A DNA stretch of 34,522 nt, taken from Acidobacteriota bacterium (GTDB lineage Bacteria; Acidobacteriota; Vicinamibacteria; Vicinamibacterales; CAVVIG01). The notes beneath the pieces are model-generated. The model did no database searches. It was not told the origin of the DNA and saw only the letters and a program-made list of their open reading frames with translations. The position numbers were made by a program, and so were the translations under genes. How positions within the stretch are numbered: the first letter of the stretch is position 1; each line of letters begins with the position of its first letter. Location of the stretch: positions 1 through 34,522 of the forward strand of contig JANYHS010000211.1 in NCBI GenBank assembly GCA_025358945.1. The letters run 5' to 3'. Positions 16,279 to 24,646 of the stretch are shown piece by piece.

Positions 16279-17573
16279 TGCATGACCTGCCTTCCAACCG
16301 CGAAATTGATCTGCTGGACGCTCGTCATGTACGCCGCCAGCGCCTGCCGATACGCCAACTGCGTCGTCCGGTATGTGCGCTCCGCGTCCAGCAAGTCGAG
16401 CAACGTGCCGTTGCCCTGCTGGTACACGTAGGTCGTGATGTCGAGCGACTGCTTCGCCTGGTTCAGATAGCCCGACTCGAACAGGCCCAGCACCTTCTGA
16501 CTGGTCTGGAACGTGGCATACGCGCTGACGACGTCTGTGATGACCCCGGTGCGCGCGCCAGACTCCGCCTCAGCTGCCTGTAGCAGTCCGACCTTCGCGT
16601 GCGCGATGTTGCCCTGGTTGCGGTCGTGAATCGGGAGCTCCACCGAAATGGAAAACCCAAGCGCGTTCAGCGGCCCGGCGCGGTCATATTCCACACCCCC
16701 GGTAATGTCGCGCGCGCGATTGCTGTAGGCGAGCGCCTGCGTGTCTTCGGCAAGTTTGATGCCGCTGCGCGCCGCCCGCAGGTCCGGCCTCGCGTCGAGC
16801 GCGTCACGTTTCAGGTCCTCGAGCGCCACGGTGTATTTGACATACGCGAGATCGCCCTCGACGTCGAACGTCTCGGCCACACCCTCGAAGCCCACGTTCT
16901 GACGCAACGCCGCTTTCGCCAGCACGAGCGCGACTCCGGCCGAGGACACGTCTTGCTCGAACTGCAGCTTCTGCAGCGAAATCTTGAAGAAGTCGGACTC
17001 CGCGAGGTCGCCGGCGCGCAGACGCTCGCGGTTCACGTCCACCACGTTTGAAAAGTTCTTCAGGTTTTCCTGCGCCAGGTCGAGCGATGATTTAGCGAAT
17101 AGGACATTGATGAATGACTGCGACGTCTGAAAGATCAGCTGACGCCCTGCATCGGCGGCCGTCTTCGCCGTCACGTCCGTGGTGTCGCGGGCGACGAGTG
17201 TCCGTTTCTCGCGCTTGCCGCCGCGCTCGAAGAGATAACTGACCGACTCGACGAAGTTCTGGTTGTTGGTCAGGTTGTCCCAACTGAACAGATCGGGCGG
17301 CGCGAAGATTGGAAAGTTCTCGTTGGTCGACGTGAACACCGGATTCGGTTTCAACGCCGCAGTGATTTCGTCGGCTTTCGAGAGGTCCACGTTCAGGCGC
17401 TGCGCACGTAGCAGGTGGTTGTGCTCGAGCGCCAGCCGCACCGCATCACCCATCGAGATGCGGGTGGACGGCAGCGGCTGGACGGCGACCGCCTGCGCCG
17501 CGGCCGCAACTGGCACAGCCGACGCAACCAGCATGGCACCGACGCAGCGTTTCATGGATGACCATGCGCGCAT
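16275..17573 (-). CDS. TolC-family outer-membrane efflux protein
   Basis: A 432-residue TolC/CusC-like channel. The start is set at ATG 17573 (MRAWSSMKRCVGAML) because GAAGGAG lies 9 nt upstream; the track's 18-residue extension has no such support. A signal peptide ends near AAAAQA. Two outer-membrane-efflux repeats of long helices follow: SMGDAVRLALEHNHLLRAQRLNVDLSKAD in the first, ALEDLKRDALDARPDLRAARSGIKLAED in the second, ending LLDAERTYRTTQLAYRQALAAYMTSVQQINFAVG. It is the first gene of the tripartite efflux operon, followed by the adaptor and pump. Confidence 0.9.
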   Translation of the reverse strand: MRAWSSMKRCVGAMLVASAVPVAAAAQAVAVQPLPSTRISMGDAVRLALEHNHLLRAQRLNVDLSKADEITAALKPNPVFTSTNENFPIFAPPDLFSWDNLTNNQNFVESVSYLFERGGKREKRTLVARDTTDVTAKTAADAGRQLIFQTSQSFINVLFAKSSLDLAQENLKNFSNVVDVNRERLRAGDLAESDFFKISLQKLQFEQDVSSAGVALVLAKAALRQNVGFEGVAETFDVEGDLAYVKYTVALEDLKRDALDARPDLRAARSGIKLAEDTQALAYSNRARDITGGVEYDRAGPLNALGFSISVELPIHDRNQGNIAHAKVGLLQAAEAESGARTGVITDVVSAYATFQTSQKVLGLFESGYLNQAKQSLDITTYVYQQGNGTLLDLLDAERTYRTTQLAYRQALAAYMTSVQQINFAVGRQVMQ

Positions 17574-17701
17574 CGAGTTCGACTCCTTCAAGTGACCTGA
17601 CGAACGGTGGCGCGATGCCATCCGCACACGAAGTGCAACTCAGGCCACGCGACAACCGCGAAAAATGGATGGCTCCGTCCGCAGACGAAGCAATGAGGGG
17701 A

Positions 17702-18007
17702 TCAGGTGCGGGCGGGGGGCGAACGGCCGGTGGTGCGAACCGCGAGGAGCGTGCCCGTATCGAGGAGGACGGACGAGGTGGCGGATCCCGCATCGGCGAG
17801 CTGCGCAGCGCCCGGGGCGAGCGCAATCTGCGTGTCGGAGCCGAGCTGCGTGGACGTGCAGGACGTGCAGTGCTGCGGCGTCTTCAGCTCGCAGGAGAGA
17901 TCGTGGTGCTCAAAGGGTGACGCGACCAGGAAAACGGCATAGATCGCCATCCCGACAAGCGCCAGGCGCCACGAGAGACGACCGCTCCCCCTTCGAGTCA
18001 TCCGCAT
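17702..18007 (-). CDS. Small His/Cys-rich membrane protein upstream of the efflux operon
   Basis: A 101-residue protein of no family I recognise with confidence (some resemblance to DUF2946-like proteins). A basic N-terminus and one TM/signal segment (about 12-31, LSWRLALVGMAIYAVFLVAS) are followed at once by the potential metal-binding cluster FEHHDLSCELKTPQHCTSC. The rest is low-complexity Ala/Gly/Ser/Thr. It lies 128 bp before the TolC-like gene on the same strand, so a periplasmic metal-sensing or metal-relay role is attractive but unproven. The start is either ATG 18007 or ATG 18001; a perfect TATAAT ends 8 nt before the latter, favouring a leaderless message from 18001. Confidence 0.65.
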   Translation of the reverse strand: MRMTRRGSGRLSWRLALVGMAIYAVFLVASPFEHHDLSCELKTPQHCTSCTSTQLGSDTQIALAPGAAQLADAGSATSSVLLDTGTLLAVRTTGRSPPART

Positions 18008-18015
18008 CGATTATA
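18008..18015 (-). promoter_or_regulatory. Perfect -10 box for the small His/Cys protein
   Basis: On - the sequence reads TATAATCGATGCGGATG: TATAAT (18015-18010), then 8 nt, then the ATG at 18001. No SD and no good -35 box. It would start a transcript at the second Met codon and could drive the downstream efflux genes. Confidence 0.5.
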
Positions 18016-18033
18016 CGCCTGGCGACAAGCCGT

Positions 18034-18666
18034 TCATCGGCCGACCACGACTTTGACCCGCGCGGCGATGCCGCCCAGGTCAGACTCCCCCGCCTGCTGG
18101 GACACGCCCGCCGTGCCGAGAATGCCCGACACATGGCTGTACTGCACGTCCCCCGCGATGCCGACCCATCGGTGCACACGAAACTCGGCGCCGCCGTTGA
18201 CGACAAACCCAGCGTGACGGGTGCTGACGTCGTCTCCCGGTTCGGCAAAGGACGAGGTCTCGGTGTAGCCGTACGACCCGAACCCGGCCGCAACGTAGGG
18301 ACGCACGGCCGGAAATTTCTTGAACCGGAAACGATACCCGCCCGTCACTTCAACCGGCGTGACCGTTGCGGTGAGCGGAATCCCGAGCTGAAACACCTTG
18401 CCCAGATTCAGGTACGCCCGTTGACCGGTCTGTCGAAATCGCGACGCGCTGATCTCCACGAAGAACGTGTCATGCACAACCACCTGGACGCCGCCGCCGA
18501 AGAACGGAAAGAACGTCTTGCCGAACGTGGCGTTGAACGTCTGCGTGGCGGCGAACGATTGCCCGGTCGCCATCGCGAACGGCCGAATCGAAAGCGGCGG
18601 CGGATCCTGCGCTAATACGGGCGCCGCGAGCACGAGACCGATGACCAGCAGCACGGTGGTTTTCAC
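18034..18666 (-). CDS. Outer-membrane beta-barrel protein
   Basis: A 210-residue protein with a clear signal peptide ([20 protein letters not shown], cleavage after AQ). The mature part has alternating hydrophobic/polar strands typical of a small porin-like or OmpA-like barrel (VVVHDTFFVEISASRF, VEVTGGYRFRFK, VRPYVAAGFGSYGY, HAGFVVNGGAEFRVHRWVGIAGDVQYSHV). The GGAEFRVHRWVGIAGDVQYSH stretch is a common signature of barrel proteins of this class. Its start overlaps the stop of the S8 protease by 4 nt (ATGA), so the pair is co-translated. Function unknown. Confidence 0.8.
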   Translation of the reverse strand: MKTTVLLVIGLVLAAPVLAQDPPPLSIRPFAMATGQSFAATQTFNATFGKTFFPFFGGGVQVVVHDTFFVEISASRFRQTGQRAYLNLGKVFQLGIPLTATVTPVEVTGGYRFRFKKFPAVRPYVAAGFGSYGYTETSSFAEPGDDVSTRHAGFVVNGGAEFRVHRWVGIAGDVQYSHVSGILGTAGVSQQAGESDLGGIAARVKVVVGR

Positions 18667-20312
18667 TTCGCCAACCCCAATCCGCGCAGCGCCGCCCGCG
18701 CATCCACGAGCCCGAACCCGAATGTGTTGTCGCGGCCCGGCGTACCGAGATCGACGGCGGTCTTTTCCAGGATGTCTTCAATCGCCGCAGGGTCGGTGAT
18801 CCCCTGCTGCATCAGCATCGCGGCGATGCCGGACACATGCGGCGCCGCCATCGACGTGCCGATGTACCCGATCGTCGCCAGCACGTCGAAGCGCGGCGCG
18901 CGGTACTGCGCCGGCGGCAGCAGGAACGTGTCGGTAAAGTTGTAGTCGAACGTCTGCTGCCAGACGAACCCGTCCCTGCCGAACCCGCGCTCCGACCCAC
19001 CAGGAGCAGACAGCTCAACGTAGGGTCCGGCGCTCGAGTAGTACGCGTGCGCCTTCGCGCGATCGACCGCGGCCACCGATACGACGCCGGAAATGCGCGA
19101 CGCGATTTCGGCCAGCACGCTGGTCGGATTCGTGCCGTAAGGCGGCACGGTGTCCTCGAACTCGTTTCCGGCAGAGACGACGATGAAGCAGCCTTTGCCG
19201 ACGGCGTAGCGCATGGCCGCTTCGATCACCGGCGCGCAGTCCACCTGATTCGGGTTGGTCCCACAGTTGGGCGGACCGGAGCTGCCGAGGCTCATGTTCA
19301 GGATCTTCGCGCCGTTGTCCGCCGCATACCGGATGCCGCGCGCCACGTCATCGTCGCTGCCGCCTTCGCTGCTGGCGCCGCCGAACAACACGTCCCAGGT
19401 GCTCGCCAGCACTTTCACCGGCATCAGCTTCACGTTGAACGCCACGCCCGCGGTGCCGATCGCGTCGTTTGTCAGCTGACCGATCGTGCCGCTGACGTGG
19501 GTCCCGTGTCCCTCGAAGTCGAGCGGAGGATTGACGCCCGCGGAAATCACATCGTAGGGCGCGACGATGCGCCCGGCGTTGCCGGCGCCGACCAGTTGCG
19601 GCGCACCCGAGTACGGAATCGTCACCTTGCCGAGCGCGGGATAGCGAATTCCGGCCCCGTCCCTGAATGACGGAATCGTCGCCGTGATCGTCGCGTTCTG
19701 GTAGGCCATCCCGGTGTCGATCACCGCGACCGTAATCGTGGAACCGGCCAGCGGCTGAATGTCCCACGCCTTTTCCAGATTGACAAGTGGGAGATTCCAC
19801 TGCAGCGTCGCGTACTCGGGATCGTTGGGGATCAACGTGGCGTGCACGCGGTACGCGGCCTGCGCGTATTGCACCTCAGGACGGCCCTGCAGCGCCTGCG
19901 CGACCATTTCTGGATCCTCGCTCGCATCGAGACGGACGATGTCGAAGTCCGCATACGACGCGCGGGTACCGAACTCGCCGGTGCTGCTTGCCGCGCGCAG
20001 CGCCGCTTTCCGATCGCCCATCGCCGCCTCGTCGCGGAACTTCACGATCAGGCGATCCGATCGATAACGCGCACCGGACGCGCTCACGCGATCGGTGGAT
20101 AACGCGGCCAGCAGGGCCCGCTTCCTCACCATCTGCTCCGACGCCGGCGTGTGGCTTTCGTCGCGGATGACGCCTTCGTCGATCGCCGTCAGGCCTACGT
20201 TCTGGAGGATGGCGAACGAAGACTCCACCACCGTCTGCCCGCGAAGGCTCAACACCAGCCCGCCGGCCACGGCTATGACCGCGCAAAGGGCGCGAACGCG
20301 AAATCCACTCAT
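18663..20312 (-). CDS. Secreted subtilisin-like (S8) serine protease
   Basis: A 549-residue S8 peptidase with an intact triad: D199 (VAVIDTGM), H272 ([11 protein letters not shown]) and S487 ([11 protein letters not shown]), plus oxyanion Asn383 (SAGNEF). An N-terminal signal/anchor (about 5-24) precedes an inhibitor-like prodomain with [10 protein letters not shown] (about 87-96), the typical start of the propeptide. The catalytic domain ends with the family C-terminus [16 protein letters not shown]. Cys350 and Cys359 could form a disulfide. It should act outside the cytoplasm. It is coupled to the downstream beta-barrel gene and divergent from leuC by 54 bp. Confidence 0.93.
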   Translation of the reverse strand: MSGFRVRALCAVIAVAGGLVLSLRGQTVVESSFAILQNVGLTAIDEGVIRDESHTPASEQMVRKRALLAALSTDRVSASGARYRSDRLIVKFRDEAAMGDRKAALRAASSTGEFGTRASYADFDIVRLDASEDPEMVAQALQGRPEVQYAQAAYRVHATLIPNDPEYATLQWNLPLVNLEKAWDIQPLAGSTITVAVIDTGMAYQNATITATIPSFRDGAGIRYPALGKVTIPYSGAPQLVGAGNAGRIVAPYDVISAGVNPPLDFEGHGTHVSGTIGQLTNDAIGTAGVAFNVKLMPVKVLASTWDVLFGGASSEGGSDDDVARGIRYAADNGAKILNMSLGSSGPPNCGTNPNQVDCAPVIEAAMRYAVGKGCFIVVSAGNEFEDTVPPYGTNPTSVLAEIASRISGVVSVAAVDRAKAHAYYSSAGPYVELSAPGGSERGFGRDGFVWQQTFDYNFTDTFLLPPAQYRAPRFDVLATIGYIGTSMAAPHVSGIAAMLMQQGITDPAAIEDILEKTAVDLGTPGRDNTFGFGLVDARAALRGLGLAK

Positions 20313-20366
20313 GCGTGTATTCTATCGGCTGTCCATCGAGAATACTGCTCCATACAGAACTGTCAC
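20313..20366. promoter_or_regulatory. Divergent S8 protease / leuC promoter region
   Basis: On -, TAGAAT (20324-20319) ends 6 nt before the protease ATG, the same leaderless-like geometry as at yacG and the M28 gene; no SD is visible. An alternative minus-strand pair is GTGACA, 16 nt, TATTCT. For leuC no convincing -10/-35 or SD is seen, and there is no leader peptide or attenuator. Confidence 0.45.
20319..20324 (-). promoter_or_regulatory. -10-like TAGAAT of the S8 protease
   Basis: Reads TAGAAT on -, with ACACGC (6 nt) between it and the ATG at 20312; identical hexamer and spacing to the M28 gene (8893). Confidence 0.45.
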
Positions 20367-21758
20367 ATGGCTGCCACACTGTTTCAAAAAGTCTGGGATG
20401 CGCACGCGGTTCGCGTGTTGCCGAGCGGACAAACACAGCTGTTCGTGGGATTGCATCTCGTCCATGAGGTGACGTCGCCGCAGGCATTCGACATGCTGCG
20501 CCAGAACGGCTGGAAGGTCCCCTTCCCCGAGCGCACGTTTGCCACGGCCGATCACATCGTGCCGACGCTGTCGCAGAAGCGGCCGTTCCTCGACATGATG
20601 GCCGAGCAGATGATGGGCTCGCTCGAGCGCAACTGCCGCGATGCCAGCATCAAGCTCTGGGCGCCCGACAACGACAACCAGGGCGTGGTCCATGTCATCG
20701 GCCCGGAACTGGGACTGACCCAGCCGGGAATGACGATCGCGTGCGGCGATAGTCACACGTCCACACACGGCGCCCTGGGCGCGATTGCTTTCGGCATCGG
20801 CACGTCGCAGGTGCGCGATGTGCTCGCGTCCCAGTGCCTCGCGCTCGATCCGCTGAAGGTGCGGCGCATCGACATCACCGGCAGACTCAGCCGCGGCGTC
20901 TTCGCGAAGGACGTGATCCTGACGATCATCCGCCGTCTCGGCGTCCACGGCGGCGTCGGCTTCGCGTACGAGTACGGCGGCGAGACCATCGATGCGATGA
21001 CGATCGACGAGCGCATGACGATCTGCAACATGTCGATCGAGGGCGGCGCGCGCATCGGCTACGCCAACCCGGACCAGACGACGTTCGACTATCTCCGCGG
21101 CCGTCCGTTCGCACCCCAGACGGGTGATGCATTCGAGCACGCGGTGGCCTGGTGGCGCGAGATGGCGTCGGATCCCCACGCGCGCTACGACGATCGCGTG
21201 ACGTTCAACGCGGCCACCATCGAGCCGACGGTCACCTGGGGCATCAACCCCGGCCAGTCGGTGGCCGTCTCGGAACCGATTGACGCAGCGCCGGATGACG
21301 AGGCACTGGCGTTCATGGGATTCAAGCCGGGCTCGCGGGTGCAGGGCACACGGATCGACGTCGCGTTCATCGGCTCGTGTACCAATGGCCGCCTCTCCGA
21401 TCTCGAAGAAGCGGCACGCATCGTCAAGGGGCATCACGTGGCGAAACACGTGAAGGCGCTGATCGTCCCCGGATCGCGCGCGGTCAGCCGCGCGGCGGAA
21501 GCCATCGGCCTGCACGAGGTGTTCATCGCCGCCGGATTCGAATGGCGCGGCGCCGGCTGCTCGATGTGCCTTGGGATGAACCCGGACAAACTCGAAGGAC
21601 AGCAAGTGTCGGCGTCCTCGTCGAACCGCAACTTCAAGGGACGTCAGGGCAGTCCCACGGGACGCACGCTGCTGATGAGCCCGGCGATGGTCGCCGCCGC
21701 GGCGATTGCCGGGGAAGTCGTGGACGTGCGCGAGATGTTGGAAGGAGTTCCCGCATGA
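20367..21758 (+). CDS. leuC: 3-isopropylmalate dehydratase large subunit
   Basis: A 463-residue aconitase-superfamily subunit of the leucine pathway, isomerising 2- to 3-isopropylmalate with LeuD. The three [4Fe-4S] cysteines are present: C338 (GSCTNGR) and C398/C401 ([10 protein letters not shown]). The substrate and cluster regions [23 protein letters not shown] and [12 protein letters not shown] are intact. The start is ATG 20367 ([15 protein letters not shown]); the track's N-terminal extension into the protease region is spurious. The stop overlaps the leuD start (ATGA). Confidence 0.95.
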   Translation: MAATLFQKVWDAHAVRVLPSGQTQLFVGLHLVHEVTSPQAFDMLRQNGWKVPFPERTFATADHIVPTLSQKRPFLDMMAEQMMGSLERNCRDASIKLWAPDNDNQGVVHVIGPELGLTQPGMTIACGDSHTSTHGALGAIAFGIGTSQVRDVLASQCLALDPLKVRRIDITGRLSRGVFAKDVILTIIRRLGVHGGVGFAYEYGGETIDAMTIDERMTICNMSIEGGARIGYANPDQTTFDYLRGRPFAPQTGDAFEHAVAWWREMASDPHARYDDRVTFNAATIEPTVTWGINPGQSVAVSEPIDAAPDDEALAFMGFKPGSRVQGTRIDVAFIGSCTNGRLSDLEEAARIVKGHHVAKHVKALIVPGSRAVSRAAEAIGLHEVFIAAGFEWRGAGCSMCLGMNPDKLEGQQVSASSSNRNFKGRQGSPTGRTLLMSPAMVAAAAIAGEVVDVREMLEGVPA

Positions 21759-22372
21759 GCCCCCAGCCCCAAGCCCCCAGCCCCATGGGTCCCGTTTGTC
21801 AGGTCTCCGGGCGAGGCCTGCCATTGAAAGGCCACGACATCGATACCGACCGCATCATGCCGGCGCGCTTTCTGGTGGCCGTCTCGTTCGAAGGACTCGA
21901 ACAACACCTATTCGAGGACGACCGCAAGGCGGATCCGGGTCACGTGTTCAACGACACGCGCTTCAACGGCGCCTCGATTCTGGTCGTCAACACGAATTTC
22001 GGCTGTGGGTCGTCGCGCGAGCACGCGCCGCAGGGACTGGTACGCGCAGGTTACCGCGCAATCGTCGGCGAATCGTTCTCGGAAATTTTTCAGGGCAACT
22101 CGGCGATGCTCGGGATGCCGTGTTTTGTCGCGAGCCACGAGGACGTCGAACGGCTGCAGACATTGATCGCGAAGACGCCGGAGACCGTCATCGCCGCTGA
22201 CATCGCGAGTGGCGCGATCACCGCCGGATCGCTGACGCTGAACGCCGTGCTGCCGCCGGCGCTGCGCGATGGATTCCTGTCAGGGCAATGGAATCCGACC
22301 GCGATGCTGCTCGCCGACTTCGACCAGGTGCGTAACGTCGCCGCTCGTCTGCCATACGTCCGCGGATTCTGA
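21755..22372 (+). CDS. leuD: 3-isopropylmalate dehydratase small subunit
   Basis: A 205-residue LeuD, the swivelling subunit of isopropylmalate isomerase. Signatures are [32 protein letters not shown] and [18 protein letters not shown]. The start is ATG 21755, in an ATGA overlap with leuC and 7 nt after AAGGAG. The first ten residues (SPQPQAPSP) are encoded by four AGCCCCM heptamers, so an N-terminal extension has been created by a repeat; ATG 21785, just after the repeat, is the alternative start. Confidence 0.93.
   Translation: MSPQPQAPSPMGPVCQVSGRGLPLKGHDIDTDRIMPARFLVAVSFEGLEQHLFEDDRKADPGHVFNDTRFNGASILVVNTNFGCGSSREHAPQGLVRAGYRAIVGESFSEIFQGNSAMLGMPCFVASHEDVERLQTLIAKTPETVIAADIASGAITAGSLTLNAVLPPALRDGFLSGQWNPTAMLLADFDQVRNVAARLPYVRGF
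21758..21785 (+). repeat. Tandem heptamer repeat (AGCCCCM)x4 in the leuD start
   Basis: AGCCCCC AGCCCCA AGCCCCC AGCCCCA, exactly four 7-bp units right after the leuD ATG. A shorter relic of the same unit, read on -, follows the rhomboid stop near 25322-25334. Confidence 0.8.
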
Positions 22373-22397
22373 TACGGGGCCAGGCTAGGGTCAGGCT

Positions 22398-22432
22398 GGG
22401 GTCGGAATAGGGTCAGACCCCGATCCGACCCC
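22398..22432. terminator. Nested hairpin between convergent leuD and lysR
   Basis: GGGGTCGGA (22398-22406) pairs perfectly with TCCGACCCC (22424-22432). The 17-nt loop contains a second hairpin, GGGTC-A-GACCC (22410-22420). Further GGGTC blocks precede it (22388 onward). It lies between convergent stops. On - the stem precedes no strong U-run; on + it is followed by C-rich sequence and then CATTTTTCTTTC. A bidirectional terminator or a REP-like repeat are both possible. Confidence 0.55.
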
Positions 22433-22439
22433 CCGCCCG

Positions 22440-23321
22440 TCATTTTTCTTTCTTTTCCTGAGCGACGGCAAGGAACGCGTCGGCGGCGTGAGAACGGTGC
22501 GCCTTCCTGCAGACCAGCGTCACCTGACGCTTGCGCGACACGCCGTTGACAAGAATCGCCACCAGCCGCCCGCTCGCGATCTCCGTAATCGCGCAGCGAC
22601 GTGGTAGCAGCGCGACCCCCAGCTTCAATTCCACCGCGCGCTTGATGCCGTCGAGGCTCGGCAGCGAAATGACCATGTGCAGCGGCACGTGATGCTCTTC
22701 AAAGAGCCGCAGCACGCGCTCGCGCGCCGGCGACGGATCGTTGTGCGCAACCACCGGCTCCTCGGCGATATCCGCCATCTCCACCTGACGGCGACCGGCC
22801 AGCGGATGCGACGGCGGCACCAGCAGCACCAACTCGTCGGTGCCAACCGGCACCTCGAGCAATCCTTCCTCTGACGGATGAAACGTGAGCGCACCGAAGT
22901 CGAGGCTGCCCTGCTGCACTTCGACCGCGATCTGGCGAGCCAGCACGCGCCGCACGTCAATCGCGATGTCCGGATATTGCTGGCGGAACCGCGCGATCAC
23001 CGGCAACAGCGTGTGAACCGCCGCCTCGTTGGCGCCGATCAGCACCCGCCCGCGCCGGAGGTCGCGCAGATCCCGCACCGCCGATTCGGTCTCTTCCGCC
23101 AGCCGGATCAGCCGCTGCCCGTAGTTCTGGAGCATCCGCCCCGCCTCGGTCAGCGTCCCGGTTTTCGACGAGCGATCGAACAGTTGCTCACCCAGTTCGA
23201 CCTCGAGCCGGCGCACCGCCTGGCTGACGGCCGGCTGCGTCCGGTGCACTTTCGCGGCGGCGCGCGAAAAGCTGCGCTCCTGGGCCACGGCGAGAAAGAT
23301 CTTCAGCGCGCCTAGATCCAT
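22440..23321 (-). CDS. LysR-family transcriptional regulator
   Basis: A 293-residue LysR regulator. The N-terminal winged helix-turn-helix (1-60) has FLAVAQERSFSRAAAKVHRTQPAVSQAVRRLEVELGEQLFDR, and the periplasmic-binding-like effector domain follows (about 90-290). Effector unknown. It is divergent from leuA (82 bp between starts) and convergent with leuCD, so it may control leucine biosynthesis, acting on the LTTR-like box in the intergenic region (inference). On -, TATAGT ends 8 nt before the ATG without an SD, suggesting a leaderless autoregulated transcript. Confidence 0.9.
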   Translation of the reverse strand: MDLGALKIFLAVAQERSFSRAAAKVHRTQPAVSQAVRRLEVELGEQLFDRSSKTGTLTEAGRMLQNYGQRLIRLAEETESAVRDLRDLRRGRVLIGANEAAVHTLLPVIARFRQQYPDIAIDVRRVLARQIAVEVQQGSLDFGALTFHPSEEGLLEVPVGTDELVLLVPPSHPLAGRRQVEMADIAEEPVVAHNDPSPARERVLRLFEEHHVPLHMVISLPSLDGIKRAVELKLGVALLPRRCAITEIASGRLVAILVNGVSRKRQVTLVCRKAHRSHAADAFLAVAQEKKEK

Positions 23322-23403
23322 GGGCGCGAACTATAACATGGACTTATTTTTCGTTAATCATTATCGCTTTGACTTCTATTGCACCCAGGGCCACCATGAA
23401 GGC
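23322..23403. promoter_or_regulatory. lysR-leuA intergenic region with LTTR-like box
   Basis: An AT-rich stretch of 82 bp. ATAA-N7-TTAT (23333-23347) fits the T-N11-A pattern bound by LysR regulators and overlaps the lysR -10 (TATAGT on -, 23335-23330), as expected for autorepression. A second palindrome, TAATCATTA (23355-23363), lies closer to leuA. A possible leuA -10 is CATTAT (23359-23364). The leuA SD is weak (GAAGG just before the ATG). Confidence 0.5.
23330..23335 (-). promoter_or_regulatory. -10-like TATAGT of lysR
   Basis: TATAGT on -, 8 nt before the lysR ATG (23321), with TTAACG 16 nt upstream as a possible -35 (four of six). It overlaps the LTTR-like box. Confidence 0.45.
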
Positions 23404-24633
23404 ATGAGTACGACCGCACGCGTCATCGTCTTCGATACCACCTTGCGCGACGGCGAACAGGCCCCGGGCTACTCGCTGGACGTGACGTCCAAGCTGACCA
23501 TGGCGCACGCCCTCGACGCGCTCGGCGTGGACATCATCGAAGCCGGATTCCCGATCGCGTCGCCGGCCGACTCCGAAGCGGTGCGCCAGATCGCGGCGGG
23601 CGTGCGGCGGCCGGTGATCGCGGCGCTGGCGCGGACCCGGGCCCAGGACATCGAAGAAGCGGCGCGCGCCCTCGCCCCCGCCGGGCGCTCGCGCATCCAC
23701 ACCTTTCTCGCGACATCAGATCTGCACCTCTCCGCCAAGCTGCGCATCACGCGCGACGAGTGCCTCGACTCGGCGGTCAGCGCCGTCACGCTCGCCCGCA
23801 ACTTCACCGACGATGTGGAGTTTTCGGCGGAGGATGCGACGCGCAGCGATCGCGACTTTCTCTGCCGCGTGATCGAAGCGGTGATCAACGCCGGCTGCAC
23901 GACAGTGAATCTGCCGGACACGGTTGGCTACGCCACGCCCGACGAGCTGCGCGAGTTCTTCGAGGAGATCATCACCCGTGTGCCCAACGCCGGCCGCGCG
24001 ATCTTCAGCACGCACTGCCACAACGATCTCGGCCTCGCCGTCGCCAACAGCCTCGCCGCGATTCAGGGCGGCGTGCGCCAGGTGGAGTGCTCGATCAACG
24101 GCATCGGCGAACGCGCGGGCAATGCGTCGCTCGAGGAACTGGTGATGGCGCTGCGCGTCCGGCCGGATCGCCTGCCGTTCGACACCGGCATCCGCTCGCA
24201 GGCGCTGTTCGAGACGAGCCAGCTGCTCTCGACGCTTACCAGCGAGCCCGTGCAGGCCAACAAGGCGATCGTCGGCCGCAACGCGTTCGCGCACGAAGCC
24301 GGCATCCACCAGGACGGCGTGCTGAAAGATGCGCGGACCTACGAGATCATGAAACCTGAAGACGTCGGCCAGTCGGTGTCGTCGCGGCTGGTGCTCGGCC
24401 GCCACTCCGGCCGCCACGCAGTGCAGTCACGGTGCGAGACGCTCGGCTTCACGCTGACGCCGGCGGAAGTCGGCGAGGTCTACCACGCCGTCATCTCGCT
24501 CGGCGAACACCGCAAGTCCATCGGCGACGGCGACCTGCGCCGCATCGTCGATCGCGTGCGGACGCCGGCGTCCGCGAGCGCCGCCGCCAGCACCGCGCAC
24601 GTCGAGACGGTCGGCTACGGACACGGGGTTTGA
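23404..24633 (+). CDS. leuA: 2-isopropylmalate synthase, short form lacking the regulatory domain
   Basis: A 409-residue enzyme condensing acetyl-CoA with 2-oxoisovalerate. The TIM barrel has FDTTLRDGEQAPGYSL (10-25), metal-binding STHCHNDLGLAVANS and NGIGERAGNASLEE, and then NAFAHEAGIHQDGVLK. The linker region LGRHSGRHAVQSRCETLGF follows, but the protein ends about 60 residues later; the C-terminal LeuA dimer domain that binds leucine in typical ~510-residue LeuA is missing. Insensitivity to leucine or a homocitrate/citramalate-synthase role are possible. The start is ATG 23404 (MSTTARVIVFDTT); the track's 28-residue extension runs through the promoter region. Confidence 0.85.
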   Translation: MSTTARVIVFDTTLRDGEQAPGYSLDVTSKLTMAHALDALGVDIIEAGFPIASPADSEAVRQIAAGVRRPVIAALARTRAQDIEEAARALAPAGRSRIHTFLATSDLHLSAKLRITRDECLDSAVSAVTLARNFTDDVEFSAEDATRSDRDFLCRVIEAVINAGCTTVNLPDTVGYATPDELREFFEEIITRVPNAGRAIFSTHCHNDLGLAVANSLAAIQGGVRQVECSINGIGERAGNASLEELVMALRVRPDRLPFDTGIRSQALFETSQLLSTLTSEPVQANKAIVGRNAFAHEAGIHQDGVLKDARTYEIMKPEDVGQSVSSRLVLGRHSGRHAVQSRCETLGFTLTPAEVGEVYHAVISLGEHRKSIGDGDLRRIVDRVRTPASASAAASTAHVETVGYGHGV

Positions 24634-24646
24634 AGAGAATGCCCTC

